A DNA stretch of 64,000 nucleotides from Simonsiella muelleri ATCC 29453 (lineage in GTDB: Bacteria; Pseudomonadota; Gammaproteobacteria; Burkholderiales; Neisseriaceae), in the NCBI RefSeq assembly GCF_002951835.1, contig NZ_CP019448.1:1488001-1552000 (forward strand), given 5' to 3'. This document shows positions 41,048 to 50,040 of this stretch, in pieces (the stretch's first letter is position 1; every line of letters starts with the position of its first letter). The notes below the pieces were generated by a model. The model worked only from the letters and a program-made list of their open reading frames with translations. It searched no databases and had not been told where the DNA came from. Position numbers and translations under genes: made by a program.

Positions 41048-42419
41048 CAAGCTGCCTGAAATCCATGTTCAAGCCACCTTGCAATTGAAGGCGGTTTTGT
41101 TCGTTTTTCCATTGGCGCAACGGCGACAATAAGCCCCGTTTTTTGGCTTCGTCAAACAGTGTTTGATGGCTCAAAATGCCTGCGGTGTTCATTTTTAGCA
41201 ACACATCAAGGCTGGCTGTTGGATTGTAATCTGCATCAATGCTGCCTGAAATTTCTACATTACCGCCATCTGTTTCGCCTTGCCACATTGCCATAAAATC
41301 CAGCATTCGCCCTATACTGTCTTCAAGCAAATTGGCATAATGACGCAACAAGCTCACTTCACGCCCCGCTTCATCACGCGCTTGCGTATCGGTTAGGGCA
41401 ATTTTGGTGCGTGTGAGTAATTTTGCGCCAGCCACTTGCATATCATTCTCTAATTTTTCCAGCGCGTTTACGCCAGCGGCAATTGCGGCTCCTGAATGTT
41501 CTACATACGACAAATTACCTCTTTCTCCCACGTTAATCAGGCTGCCTGCACTACTAACCACGCTATCAATGCTCTCTTGTCCTTGATATTGCAGCAATGG
41601 TACGCGCACATAATGCGTGATATTGTCTTGGTCTGATTGTGATTGCCAATGTTTGATATTCAAATACGCCAGCTCTAAAAGTGGCGGTTTCCCTGTAAAA
41701 AAGCCTGTTTTTTCCAAGACCAAATCTACGATAGGAATTACATCAAGCGGTTTACCGTTTTGTAATAAGCGTGATTGAGAATGAATAAAGGTTTCTCCTT
41801 TTTCATTCACCCGATAACGGCGAACGCTACCGATTTCATGCACATTGATTTGTTCAATTTCACGCTCACCAAATTCACCATCATATTCTGTAATCATTTG
41901 GCGATAGCGAAATTGGGTACAGACGGCTCGTCCATTGCGCATTTCATAACGAAATCCCAACACATCGCTATTTTTAATCAACACCGTGTAAGGGCGAAAA
42001 TTCAAACGTTTTTCATCGGCACGCGTAAAGCTGTTGATATTTTCGGGGAAATCCACTAACACAAAACTTGCACCTTTTGTTAGTGCATCAGCAAACCACG
42101 CTGCGCAAAACACATTTAATGAATTATTTTGCAAATCAATATTGGGTAAAAAATCTTTCAAGCTACCGAAAACTTGGCTAGTGTCCAAATCTTTATAAAA
42201 CACACGTCCGACCATTTGCCCAATGGTTTCTTTCAACACAGGCAATAGCGTAGAAGTCGCTAAACGGTCTTGATAGGCTTCGTGCGTTTCATTTGCCCAT
42301 TGTGGTAAATAGGTTTTCCCACACAAACGCATGGATTCAGTGCCACCCAGCAGTGCATCAATCATTGCGCCGTGAATGTGCATTTGGGTAACCGCTTTTG
42401 TTTTTCTGGATACTGTCAT
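41022..42419 (-). CDS. Portal protein (DUF4055 type)
   Basis: A 465-residue protein. It contains the DUF4055 portal pattern (HEAYQDRLATSTLLPVLKETIGQMVGRVFYKD, WFADALTKGASFVLVDFP, PPLLELAYLNIKHWQSQSDQDN, ALTDTQARDEAGREVSLLRHYANLLEDSIGRM). It forms the dodecameric DNA channel in the head and docks the terminase, encoded 25 bp upstream. Confidence 0.88.
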   Translation of the reverse strand: MTVSRKTKAVTQMHIHGAMIDALLGGTESMRLCGKTYLPQWANETHEAYQDRLATSTLLPVLKETIGQMVGRVFYKDLDTSQVFGSLKDFLPNIDLQNNSLNVFCAAWFADALTKGASFVLVDFPENINSFTRADEKRLNFRPYTVLIKNSDVLGFRYEMRNGRAVCTQFRYRQMITEYDGEFGEREIEQINVHEIGSVRRYRVNEKGETFIHSQSRLLQNGKPLDVIPIVDLVLEKTGFFTGKPPLLELAYLNIKHWQSQSDQDNITHYVRVPLLQYQGQESIDSVVSSAGSLINVGERGNLSYVEHSGAAIAAGVNALEKLENDMQVAGAKLLTRTKIALTDTQARDEAGREVSLLRHYANLLEDSIGRMLDFMAMWQGETDGGNVEISGSIDADYNPTASLDVLLKMNTAGILSHQTLFDEAKKRGLLSPLRQWKNEQNRLQLQGGLNMDFRQLDDEQNPNQ

Positions 42420-42444
42420 AACAACCTTTCAGGCAACCTAAAAA

Positions 42445-43668
42445 CTACAATCTAAAATCCACCCGTTTGGGTTTACTTGCTTGCTTAATCAGCGGTTCAA
42501 GCGCGTAACGTAGTGCATCAAGATAATGATTAAACGCGTCCACCAACACAGGCAACACATCACCGCTCAATCGGTCAGTTTTGTAGCTGTATAAATTCAA
42601 TTCATTCAATGTTTGTTTGCAGCTTGGGTGAACGTAGATTTTTTCAAACGTTTTAATAAACTCAATGCCACTTTCCACGCTGCCACGTCCCTTTTCCACC
42701 GCCACAATGCGCGGTAAACCATGTCGGCGCAAATAGCTGATACTTTCGGGTCGGGCAGAATCTGCGCGAATGATGTGTTTATCAATTTCGGGCATGATAC
42801 TTTTCAGGCAGCCTGCGGTATCGTCCAACTCCAAGCCCACGCCCCCAGCTTCGCGATAAATCCACAAGCAATTATCGGCAACGTAGCATTCAATCGCGGC
42901 TGTAGGGTCTTGCGAGAAACCAAAATCTAATCCGAAATACGCGCCGTTCCAATCTGATTGCGGTGTAAATTCACGCACGGCGTATTTCCCAGCGAAGACT
43001 TGCGCGTCAGATTGCTCGTAATACGCACCTTCCCAAATCCACGCATACCGTGCAGGGTCTAGCACTTTTTGTTGATATTTTCGCTGCTCATCTAACACAT
43101 CTGGAAAAAATGGGTTATCGCTATGGTTGATTTCCACAATACATGAACGCGGTGGCGTATTTTGTCTAAAACGCGTATCTGTTGCACTACCGCGCTGTTT
43201 TGGATTCCAAATTACCCAAATTTCAGATTTTGGAGCACGAATGGTCGGTTCCAACACTTCCCACGCGCTTTCAGAAATGTCTTCTGCTTCTTCAATGACA
43301 CAAATGTCAATATTTGCCAATGATTTAATGGATTGCGTGTTGTTTCGTAAACCTTTGAACAGAAATTCTGTGCCATTTTTGCCACGGATAAAATCCACGC
43401 CCACATCATAAGCGTTTTCCAAAAACGCCTCACTGGCAATTGCAGCTTTCAATTCTGCATGAAAACTTTCTTTGATGGAGTTTTGAAATTCGCGTGTGCA
43501 TAAAATTCGCAACGTCTCAGCATAACCCCAAATTGCCAACATTTTTGCCACATTAAACGATTTCCCAGAGCCACGCCCACCAAAAAAGCCGCGATAGCGT
43601 AAAGTGCCACGTGGTTTAATAAAGGCAGCCTGAATTTTAGCGGGTAACTTAATCTGTATTTTTGCCAT
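42445..43668 (-). CDS. Terminase large subunit (PBSX type)
   Basis: 407 residues from ATG 43668, overlapping the small terminase by 20 bp. Walker A is FFGGRGSGKSF (about 28-38) and Walker B CVIEEAED (about 124-131); the nuclease part includes FGLDFGFSQDPTA, ADSARPESI and a final DAFNHYLDALRYAL. It translocates and cuts DNA during packaging. Confidence 0.93.
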   Translation of the reverse strand: MAKIQIKLPAKIQAAFIKPRGTLRYRGFFGGRGSGKSFNVAKMLAIWGYAETLRILCTREFQNSIKESFHAELKAAIASEAFLENAYDVGVDFIRGKNGTEFLFKGLRNNTQSIKSLANIDICVIEEAEDISESAWEVLEPTIRAPKSEIWVIWNPKQRGSATDTRFRQNTPPRSCIVEINHSDNPFFPDVLDEQRKYQQKVLDPARYAWIWEGAYYEQSDAQVFAGKYAVREFTPQSDWNGAYFGLDFGFSQDPTAAIECYVADNCLWIYREAGGVGLELDDTAGCLKSIMPEIDKHIIRADSARPESISYLRRHGLPRIVAVEKGRGSVESGIEFIKTFEKIYVHPSCKQTLNELNLYSYKTDRLSGDVLPVLVDAFNHYLDALRYALEPLIKQASKPKRVDFRL

Positions 43669-44032
43669 TAACCGCCACCAATTCAATAACGGTTGGATTT
43701 AGGCTACCGTCAGAATTAGACAAATCCACTGATTGTGTTTCACGCCAACCGCCTTGTGTTTTCAGATAAAAAATAGCTGCCGTCATATTTCCTTCTGCAG
43801 CTTGTTCAACTAATGTTTTAGCAACGCGACCAATGGCTTTGCTTCGTCCTTTTTTATAGCGTTCAGAAATTTCAGGTTGCCGATTCATTAACTCAAAAAA
43901 AGTCGTTCTCCCGATGCCGAAATAATCCGCAATTTGCTCAACGGTAAAAAAAGCAGCCAACGCTTCTACTTGTGCAATTTGTTCATCGCTAAACACAATT
44001 GGTTTTCTTCCACGTTTAGACTGCTCTTTCAT
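43649..44032 (-). CDS. Terminase small subunit
   Basis: A 127-residue protein. A basic N-terminus (RGRKP) is followed by a helix-turn-helix (EQIADYFGIGRTTFFELMNRQPEISERYKKGRSKA) and a segment with AAIFYLKTQGGW typical of small terminases of this type. Encoded directly upstream of the large subunit. It recognises the packaging site. It differs from the orphan small terminase at 17502. Confidence 0.85.
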   Translation of the reverse strand: MKEQSKRGRKPIVFSDEQIAQVEALAAFFTVEQIADYFGIGRTTFFELMNRQPEISERYKKGRSKAIGRVAKTLVEQAAEGNMTAAIFYLKTQGGWRETQSVDLSNSDGSLNPTVIELVAVNGKNTD

Positions 44033-44035
44033 AAA

Positions 44036-44722
44036 TTAACCTTTCACAGCAGACAACACTGTATCTGCGCTAATCATTGTTTCGTATTTGGGTAAATGTA
44101 ACACCGCCATTAAATTGTCTTTTTCAGTTTGGTCGCGGCACACAATAACAGCGTAAAAATCCGCTTTATTTTCTTCTTTCAAACGTGCGGTACTTTCCTT
44201 ACGATGTTCTTTGATTTCTGCCAGTGCGTTTTTTGTTTCATCAACTTCTACGTTATCAGCAAACAGTTCAGAAAACCGCGCATCACCGTCAAAAAGCAAA
44301 TCCACGTCAATTTTATCAAAGCCCATATCGCCAAAATCAATACCTAAATCTTGATTGATTTCAGCCAGTAAATCTGTGTCCCATGTACCGCTTGCAGACG
44401 GATTATTCAGAAATACCAACATTTCCAATTCAGCTTGTTCATCAATTTCAACCAGTGCCACATCAAGCTCGTAGTCATTTTTACCGTTTTGATAACGGTT
44501 CAAGCTATCCATTACGCCTATTCTTTGATGCCCACCTAAAATAACCAGCCGCCCATCAGAACGCTTGTTCACAATAGGCGGTTGCAATAATCCAACTTGG
44601 CGCATTTTTTCTTTCAGTTTCTTTTTCGCACTTTCAGAAATCACGCGCGGATTTTTTGGGTGTTCGTGCAATTGACTACGTTTAACTGTTACTAGTTCAT
44701 ATTTTTGCAAATCAGTTTTCAT
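44036..44722 (-). CDS. ParB/sulfiredoxin-domain protein (IbrB-like)
   Basis: A 228-residue protein. VKRSQLHEHPKNPRVISESAKKKLKEKMRQVGLLQPPIVNKRSDGRLVILGGHQRIGVM is a ParB/Srx nuclease-like domain. It overlaps the PAPS reductase-like gene by 11 bp; the same pair is known as IbrA/IbrB in Escherichia prophages. Role in DNA modification or regulation unknown. Confidence 0.82.
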   Translation of the reverse strand: MKTDLQKYELVTVKRSQLHEHPKNPRVISESAKKKLKEKMRQVGLLQPPIVNKRSDGRLVILGGHQRIGVMDSLNRYQNGKNDYELDVALVEIDEQAELEMLVFLNNPSASGTWDTDLLAEINQDLGIDFGDMGFDKIDVDLLFDGDARFSELFADNVEVDETKNALAEIKEHRKESTARLKEENKADFYAVIVCRDQTEKDNLMAVLHLPKYETMISADTVLSAVKG

Positions 44723-45380
44723 TTTGTGTCATCTCATATTGTTTAATCGCTGCGTCCACAAATGGAAACCATGCACGGATTTTTTCATAATCTTGCGGAT
44801 AATATTGTTTAACTAATAACATTTCTTTGCCGTCAAGTGAGCGGAACGAATGCCCAAGCCAACGCGATTCAGGGGCTAGTTTCAAACTATGGTATTGAAT
44901 GTAGCGCATAATATCGGCTTTGGAAAAATGCGCGACTGGATAAATACGCCCACGCTTTTCATCAATGCTGCCTGAATTTTTAATCATTGCACGGCGCACA
45001 ATGCTATCTGCGATACGCTCCCCAGCTGCAATCCACCACATATCATTACTGATACGCGCATAATTGTAAACATCGTTAATAGACACTATAGGTACAGAAA
45101 AATCCGCCTTGCGAAATGTGCCTAAACGTAGCCATTCAGAAATCATAAAATGCGGAATACGCTCAATCTTAATCCCATACTTTGATTCGTACCAACGCAA
45201 ATTTGCCTCTTGAAACGACAAGTTTGGCACGGAGTACATAAAAACCACATGGATTTTTTTAAAATAACGAGCGCATAAATCCAGCGTAACAATACTGTCT
45301 TTACCGCCCGAGAAAAACACGATGCACTTATCAGATATTCTGCTTGCAGCTTTGATTGTTTCAAATAACAAGTTAGACAT
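44712..45380 (-). CDS. PAPS reductase-like PP-loop ATPase (IbrA-like)
   Basis: A 222-residue protein. VFFSGGKDSIVTLDLC (residues 21-36) is the PP-loop of the PAPS reductase/DndC family; the WWIAAGERIADSIVRRAMI and the YPVAHFSKADIMRYI motifs are shared by IbrA-type proteins. DndC relatives activate substrates for DNA phosphorothioation, so a nucleic-acid-directed role is possible, but no dnd partners are present. Confidence 0.85.
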   Translation of the reverse strand: MSNLLFETIKAASRISDKCIVFFSGGKDSIVTLDLCARYFKKIHVVFMYSVPNLSFQEANLRWYESKYGIKIERIPHFMISEWLRLGTFRKADFSVPIVSINDVYNYARISNDMWWIAAGERIADSIVRRAMIKNSGSIDEKRGRIYPVAHFSKADIMRYIQYHSLKLAPESRWLGHSFRSLDGKEMLLVKQYYPQDYEKIRAWFPFVDAAIKQYEMTQNEN

Positions 45381-45391
45381 TTCAGGCAGCC

Positions 45392-45592
45392 TTAACCACC
45401 TTTACCACCCATAGATTTGCGACGCGACAATAGATGCGCTTCATAAGTTGTTGCCTTGCCTGATTTAGCTTTATTAATTAAATCGTTATTACTCAATCTG
45501 CGCGATTTATTACCAGCCTTGCTCGCTCCGCCTTTGCGAATATTTGCCTTGCGTTGCCCAGTAACCATTTTTTCAAATGCAGTCATAGCCAT
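45392..45592 (-). CDS. Small basic protein, 66 residues
   Basis: Lys/Arg/Gly-rich (GQRKANIRKGGASKAGNKSRRL ... RRKSMGGKGG), probably nucleic-acid binding. It leads the IbrAB-like pair after a terminator. No family recognised. Confidence 0.6.
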   Translation of the reverse strand: MAMTAFEKMVTGQRKANIRKGGASKAGNKSRRLSNNDLINKAKSGKATTYEAHLLSRRKSMGGKGG

Positions 45593-45614
45593 GATGTTTC
45601 TCCAAAAGTTAAAA

Positions 45615-45640
45615 AAGCAGCCATTTTAGGCTGCTTTTCT
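45615..45640. terminator. Bidirectional terminator
   Basis: GCAGCC (45617-45622) pairs with GGCTGC (45629-45634); A and T tracts flank it on both strands. It follows the ASCH gene on the minus strand. Confidence 0.7.
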
Positions 45641-45660
45641 TGTTTAAGTTTAAATTCAAA

Positions 45661-46122
45661 TTAAAATTCAGCAATATATGGATATTTGCCTTTGGTTCTT
45701 TCAACTTTTTGAAACTGACTAACAAATTCATCTTTGTCGTGATTTTTTTGAATCAAATTATCATCAACATCAAACAAATTTAATTTACCAGCACAAGGTT
45801 TAAATTCGGTTAGATATTGCGGTTCAAGCACCCACGCCCATGTACCTTCTTTAATATCTTCTTCTTCACAAAATGCCAATTCGGCATCTTCAGGGGTAGC
45901 AGGGCGGCAATCAACTACTTTTACTACGCACATCATCGCACCTTTTGGAGCTTCAAATAACTCTCCTGTTTCGGTGTTTTTACAATAATATTCAACACCT
46001 GATTTTGAAGAGACAATCAATAATTCACCACGGTGATTTGTTGGACGACTGCGTAACTCAATCGTTTTTAAACCCAATAAAATGTCCATAGCGAATGGGA
46101 ACCGCACACTTAATGCTTTCAT
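45661..46122 (-). CDS. ASCH domain protein
   Basis: A 153-residue protein. MKALSVRFPFAMDILLGLKTIELRSRPTNHRGELLIVSS is the N-terminal half of an ASCH domain (RNA-binding, PUA-like fold). First minus-strand gene of the late region, divergent from a small HTH regulator, with a palindromic operator between them. Confidence 0.85.
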   Translation of the reverse strand: MKALSVRFPFAMDILLGLKTIELRSRPTNHRGELLIVSSKSGVEYYCKNTETGELFEAPKGAMMCVVKVVDCRPATPEDAELAFCEEEDIKEGTWAWVLEPQYLTEFKPCAGKLNLFDVDDNLIQKNHDKDEFVSQFQKVERTKGKYPYIAEF

Positions 46123-46142
46123 AAAATGCCTTTATTTGATAA

Positions 46143-46161
46143 AATAATACTAAATATTATT
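46143..46161. promoter_or_regulatory. Palindromic operator between ASCH and HTH genes
   Basis: Perfect palindrome AATAATA-CTAAA-TATTATT in the 59-bp divergent promoter region. Likely bound by the small HTH protein at 46182-46409. Confidence 0.5.
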
Positions 46162-46181
46162 TAATCATACTAATACAACTT

Positions 46182-46409
46182 ATGCAAGAAAAAAATCAAT
46201 ATTTTGTTACTATGTTACATGATGCCCATTTGACACAAGCACAACTGGCAGAAATTTTCGGAATAACTCGAACAGCCATCAGCCGTTGGCATAAAATAGG
46301 TGTCCCACAATACGCGCAAGCATACCTAATTTTACGCGCTGAATATATTGAGTTGCAAAAGCAACACAACAAAGGCTGCCTGAGGCAGCCTAAAACGAAG
46401 TCTAAATAA
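46182..46409 (+). CDS. Small Cro-like HTH regulator
   Basis: A 75-residue protein. LTQAQLAEIFGITRTAISRWHKIGVPQ is a helix-turn-helix, and AYLILRAEYIELQKQ a C-terminal helix, as in YdaS/Cro-like phage regulators. It is transcribed against the late operon and probably represses the promoter of the ASCH gene. Near its end an uptake sequence forms an inverted repeat with a neighbour, encoding GCLRQP. Confidence 0.8.
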   Translation: MQEKNQYFVTMLHDAHLTQAQLAEIFGITRTAISRWHKIGVPQYAQAYLILRAEYIELQKQHNKGCLRQPKTKSK

Positions 46410-46512
46410 AAAACGCGGGCGTGAACCGCTTTGATTGAGTGAGACCATACACGCGCTAGTCCGCTACCTGATTGCACCACCACCAACAATCAAGCCAAAA
46501 TAAAAATAAAGA
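46410..46512. other. Noncoding segment upstream of the late genes
   Basis: No gene seen. It contains GCGG/CCGC and TTGATTG/CAATCAA inverted repeats and ends in CACCACCACCA, but it does not fold into a tRNA. It may hold late-promoter or antitermination signals. Confidence 0.3.
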
Positions 46513-46542
46513 GGAGAAAATTACCTATACGTAACTTTCTCC
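46513..46542 (-). terminator. Hairpin downstream of the Q-position gene
   Basis: GGAGAAA and TTTCTCC with TTAC/GTAA form an 11-bp interrupted stem; on the minus strand it is followed by TCTTTATTTTTATTTT. In lambdoid phages a terminator here is the target of antiterminator Q. Confidence 0.55.
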
Positions 46543-46579
46543 GAAATATAGCATAATTATACCTAAATATTCCCAAACG

Positions 46580-47077
46580 TCAAGCAGTTATAATGCCACG
46601 CGCTCTAAATTCATCATCTAATTTCAATCGTGCCGTATTTTCCCATTCTGCTAACACTTTTTTAACTGCTTCACGCTTTCTGTGGAACGTCATACGCGCT
46701 AAATTATGCTTATCCATAATTGCCACTCTTTTCAGGCTGCCTGAATAGATGTGTTGCAACAAATCATACGCCAACGCCATGTCTTTTATCGCGCCACGCC
46801 CATACAACGCCACCGCTATTTCTGCCAAACCCGAAAAATCCGCACCATACTTCGCGCCAATTACCGCGCATTCAAAACGGCTCAACACACGATTAATTCG
46901 TGCTTGAATCATAGCTGCATTTGCGTGCCATTCAACTTGTGTGAATTTGCTCGTACCGCCAATCACTCCTTTGTTTTCACACCAGCGCATCACCATGCCT
47001 GTGTTTCCTTGTGGTTCAATTCGCAATGCGCCAAAACGATAAACATCACTTAAACACTCGTCAATATTCCGATACAT
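46580..47077 (-). CDS. Phage protein in the antiterminator (Q) position
   Basis: A 165-residue protein (MYRNIDECLSDVYRFGALRIEP ... GTSKFTQVEWHANAAMIQARINRVLSRFECAVIGAKYG) with a basic C-terminus. It is the last early gene before the late region and precedes a terminator, the position of antiterminator Q in lambdoid phages. I cannot confirm the family by sequence. Confidence 0.6.
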   Translation of the reverse strand: MYRNIDECLSDVYRFGALRIEPQGNTGMVMRWCENKGVIGGTSKFTQVEWHANAAMIQARINRVLSRFECAVIGAKYGADFSGLAEIAVALYGRGAIKDMALAYDLLQHIYSGSLKRVAIMDKHNLARMTFHRKREAVKKVLAEWENTARLKLDDEFRARGIITA

Positions 47078-47144
47078 ACTTTCTCCATTACTTAATTAAC
47101 GCTCATTTTTGCAGTACTTTCGCGCAAGTTCACGACTTCGCCCT

Positions 47145-47819
47145 TTAATTCAAAGGTAATTGATTTAATTCACTATTAATTGCTTTTTTTGCGCCGTTAA
47201 AATACTCTTCGTTGATTTCAAAACCAATAAATTCACGTTCTAATCTGACGCAAGCCACACCACACGCGCCGCTACCCATGAAACAATCTAATACGACATC
47301 ACCGCAATCAGTACCATCAGTGATTAATCGTTGAAATAACTCAACAGGTTTTTGCGTTGGATGGATTTTTTTGTTAGTAGAATGCGCACCGCTTGAAAAT
47401 GATTTTTCCTTAATGATGCTGCTTGCATAGATTTTTCGTTCACTTGTGCCATTGGTCGCGAACAAAATGAATTCATGCTGATAACGGTAATAAGGAGATA
47501 CACGCCCAACAATTTTGTCCCACACTAACAAATTTTTTGCGCCTAAAATTTCATCAAAAATAGGTTGTAAAAATGGTAGGGTTCGCCAATCTGTAAATAC
47601 ATAAATGAATCCGCCTTTTTTAACAACACGCTTTAATTCATTGAATAATTGTGTAAAAAATGGTTTCAGCATCATCAAGTCGCTAAATACGGCTTTTTGG
47701 GCGTTGTGAGTCATGCCAACATAATACGGCGGATCGGTTATTACACAATCAACGCTGCCATCGGGGATTTTTTTCAATAAATCCAAACAATCCCCATGAA
47801 TTAATTTAATATTTTTCAT
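47145..47819 (-). CDS. DNA methyltransferase (N4/N6 class)
   Basis: A 224-residue protein. VITDPPYYVGM (DPPY at 29-32) is the catalytic motif and LDCFMGSGACGVACV (near 185) the S-adenosylmethionine motif, in the order of beta-class N4-cytosine or N6-adenine methyltransferases. HPTQKPVELFQRLI is also conserved. No restriction gene is nearby, so it is probably an orphan phage methylase protecting phage DNA. Confidence 0.92.
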   Translation of the reverse strand: MKNIKLIHGDCLDLLKKIPDGSVDCVITDPPYYVGMTHNAQKAVFSDLMMLKPFFTQLFNELKRVVKKGGFIYVFTDWRTLPFLQPIFDEILGAKNLLVWDKIVGRVSPYYRYQHEFILFATNGTSERKIYASSIIKEKSFSSGAHSTNKKIHPTQKPVELFQRLITDGTDCGDVVLDCFMGSGACGVACVRLEREFIGFEINEEYFNGAKKAINSELNQLPLN

Positions 47820-47831
47820 AAAATTTTCCTT

Positions 47832-48128
47832 TCATTCCCAGTGAATCAGTCCCATTTTTTCCAATAACACCAGCGTTCTCATGACACCTTCTGCAAGTAA
47901 CAAATCACGCTCATCTTGAGATAGCCCAATGTCAACACGCCCATCAACCACATCATGACAAGCAGAACAACAAAACGCGCCCAAATAGTCAGGCGGTTTC
48001 ATGCCCATGCCACACGTCCCAGTTAAGCGATAATGTGCCAATACAGTTGTTTCGGGATTTTTGTTGCAAACGCCCATGATGCGTATTTGGCATGGTTGCC
48101 CACGCGCGGCTTGAGTGATTTTGCTCAT
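47832..48128 (-). CDS. DUF1364 protein
   Basis: A 98-residue protein. GQPCQIRIMGVCNKNPETTVLAHYRLTGTCGMGMKPPDYLGAFCCSACHDVVDGR has the Cys/His layout of DUF1364, a family of HNH-like phage proteins in the nin region of lambdoid phages. It lies 2 bp after DUF1367. Confidence 0.85.
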   Translation of the reverse strand: MSKITQAARGQPCQIRIMGVCNKNPETTVLAHYRLTGTCGMGMKPPDYLGAFCCSACHDVVDGRVDIGLSQDERDLLLAEGVMRTLVLLEKMGLIHWE

Positions 48129-48130
48129 TT

Positions 48131-48739
48131 TTAGTTCATCTCTAAAAATTCATTGATGGCGTTGTGCATTTCTTCCTGCGATTTGAATTGATGTTTGCAA
48201 AGAAGATTCCAAACAACATCTGCGCAATCTTTGTACAGTTTTTCAAAATCTTCTTGATGTGGCATATTGGCAAAGCTAATTGATTCAGGTTCTTTGACAA
48301 TGCCGTGTGGCGTTTCAATGATTTTGAACCGACCAGCCGCGATGATTAGCCAGCGGCGAAAAGATTCAAGACTGGTTTCAGGCTGCCCGAATTTTTCAGC
48401 GCGTTTCAACGCCAATTCTTCAAGGGCGTGGTTGGCGTAGTCTTGCAAAATGGCAACATTCGCGCCTGACTGTTCCGCCATTCTTCGGATTACCCATTGC
48501 ACCGTATCGCGTTCATTTTCGCCAATCATGCCTCCTGATGGCTGCCAATATTGAAATGCAAAAGGAATCAATCCACCGAAAAATAAACGATGATATTTCA
48601 AGTTTCTGCTTGAAACCTGTTTGATTACCACCTTGTATGGCTGATTGACTTTCAGGCTGCCTGAAAATTCCGAGTCGTATTCAGACAATGGAATCAACTC
48701 ACCGTTAGGCGTTTTTGTCATCATAAGTTCAATTGACAT
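48131..48739 (-). CDS. DUF1367 protein
   Basis: A 202-residue protein. SSRNLKYHRLFFGGLIPFAFQYWQP is the mark of DUF1367, a family of unknown function found between replication genes and late genes in lambdoid phages. Part of the nin-like operon of the right prophage. Confidence 0.8.
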   Translation of the reverse strand: MSIELMMTKTPNGELIPLSEYDSEFSGSLKVNQPYKVVIKQVSSRNLKYHRLFFGGLIPFAFQYWQPSGGMIGENERDTVQWVIRRMAEQSGANVAILQDYANHALEELALKRAEKFGQPETSLESFRRWLIIAAGRFKIIETPHGIVKEPESISFANMPHQEDFEKLYKDCADVVWNLLCKHQFKSQEEMHNAINEFLEMN

Positions 48740-48752
48740 CTTCTATTCCTTT

Positions 48753-49223
48753 TCAGGCTGCCTGAAATTCAGGCAATCTATTAATCAAATCAAAATACGC
48801 CGCGAGATATTCAAAAGTCTCCTGTTCGCTGCTCAATACGAAAACCAATACACCAGCGTTTATGTTTTTAGGATAATCCCTGCGGTAAAGTTTTAGCGCG
48901 AATTGCCCCCTAAATTTGGCATCATTCACGCGCATGGCTTCAGCCATTCCATCAAAAGCGGGTTTCATTGCCGCCACCAAATTATCCGTATCGCGGTTCA
49001 CGTTGTCTGGCATGAGAAAAATGCACGCTAAACCGTATTTACCTGTACGCCCATGTAGTTTTTTAGACAGCAGCCACGCATCATATTTGGCTTTTTCTGC
49101 AATTTTGCTTTTTTTGCCCCAGTGTGTTTTTTTGTTTGGCATCAAATCACTATGCGGAAAGGGCAATTTCACACAATTTTGGGTTAAGTTTTCCAAATAA
49201 TCACAATCATCAAAATTAAGCAT
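48753..49223 (-). CDS. RusA-like Holliday junction resolvase
   Basis: A 156-residue protein. FPHSDLMPNKKTHWGKKSK and MPDNVNRDTDNLVAAMKPAFDGMAEAMRVND contain the RusA active-site aspartates. It replaces ninG, present at this place in the left prophage. It overlaps the membrane-protein gene at the inner edge of the repeat arm by 8 bp and ends QAA-stop through an uptake sequence. Confidence 0.85.
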   Translation of the reverse strand: MLNFDDCDYLENLTQNCVKLPFPHSDLMPNKKTHWGKKSKIAEKAKYDAWLLSKKLHGRTGKYGLACIFLMPDNVNRDTDNLVAAMKPAFDGMAEAMRVNDAKFRGQFALKLYRRDYPKNINAGVLVFVLSSEQETFEYLAAYFDLINRLPEFQAA

Positions 49224-49743
49224 TAATCACGCGCTCCCATTCTTCCACGCGTTCCCAGTCGTTGTCGTCATCGGTTAATTGGGCGATTTCACTAAGTAAT
49301 TCAAAATATTGACTCTCTAGCCAATCTGCCCACGCTGATTTGTTGAAAAATGACTGTGCTGCCACGCCCACCTTAACTGTGCGAAAAAATGGTTCAGTCT
49401 TTTCTTCTTTCATTGCACCGTAAGCCAGCCCCAAATCTTGTTTGATTTCGCCGCGGATTCCGCCACGCCAACCGCCATAAATTTCTTCCATATCGGCGCA
49501 TACTTTTTCTTTGATTTGCAACTCTTTTTCCAAGTATTGCGCGTACTCAATCCATGCGACTGTTTCATCTTGTGAATAACTTAATAAAGCATAAGTAATC
49601 AACACGCCCAAGCCAAAAAACAGCAAAGAAATTGCACCTGAAAATTTTCCCAAATCCACAACGAACTCAATAGCAGACCAAAAACCAACTAAAAACAATA
49701 ACGCTGCCCATGCTAATTTTTTAATCATCTTCGTGCCTTTCAT
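49216..49743 (-). CDS. Membrane protein with two transmembrane segments (right copy)
   Basis: Right counterpart of 15322-15849; three residues and the final codon differ, marking the inner edge of the inverted repeat. Two membrane segments, then a cytoplasmic domain of unknown function. Confidence 0.65.
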   Translation of the reverse strand: MKGTKMIKKLAWAALLFLVGFWSAIEFVVDLGKFSGAISLLFFGLGVLITYALLSYSQDETVAWIEYAQYLEKELQIKEKVCADMEEIYGGWRGGIRGEIKQDLGLAYGAMKEEKTEPFFRTVKVGVAAQSFFNKSAWADWLESQYFELLSEIAQLTDDDNDWERVEEWERVINA

Positions 49744-49775
49744 TGTTAATTCTCGTTAAATAATTAGAGTAGTTG

Positions 49776-49857
49776 CTACTTCTGCCCTACTGAAGACATT
49801 GTTAGGGCTGAATTTTTTCACAGAAACCAAATAGGAAGAGTGGTAGGGCAAAAGTAG
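49776..49857. repeat. 15-bp inverted repeat around a 52-nt loop (right copy)
   Basis: Right counterpart of 15208-15289. Confidence 0.4.
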
Positions 49858-49860
49858 TGG

Positions 49861-50022
49861 TTAAATTTTTGAAATGATTTTCACGTTGCCGCTTGGCTGT
49901 CGTCTTTGGCATTTGAAACGCGGTTTGCGTTTTGTTTTTTTTCCGAAAATCAATTCTGTGATGTACCACGTTAACCAAGTCTGAAATATTAACAACATAA
50001 TAAGTAAAAGCATTAATGCCAT
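49861..50022 (-). CDS. Small membrane protein, 53 residues (right copy)
   Basis: Identical frame to 15043-15204: one hydrophobic segment and a basic tail, preceded by GGAAAGG. Confidence 0.6.
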   Translation of the reverse strand: MALMLLLIMLLIFQTWLTWYITELIFGKKTKRKPRFKCQRRQPSGNVKIISKI

Positions 50023-50040
50023 TTTCTAATACCTTTCCAA

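Noticed and set aside
46410..46500. tRNA gene ending in CACCA
   Set aside because: No cloverleaf with a T-arm and acceptor stem can be drawn on either strand.
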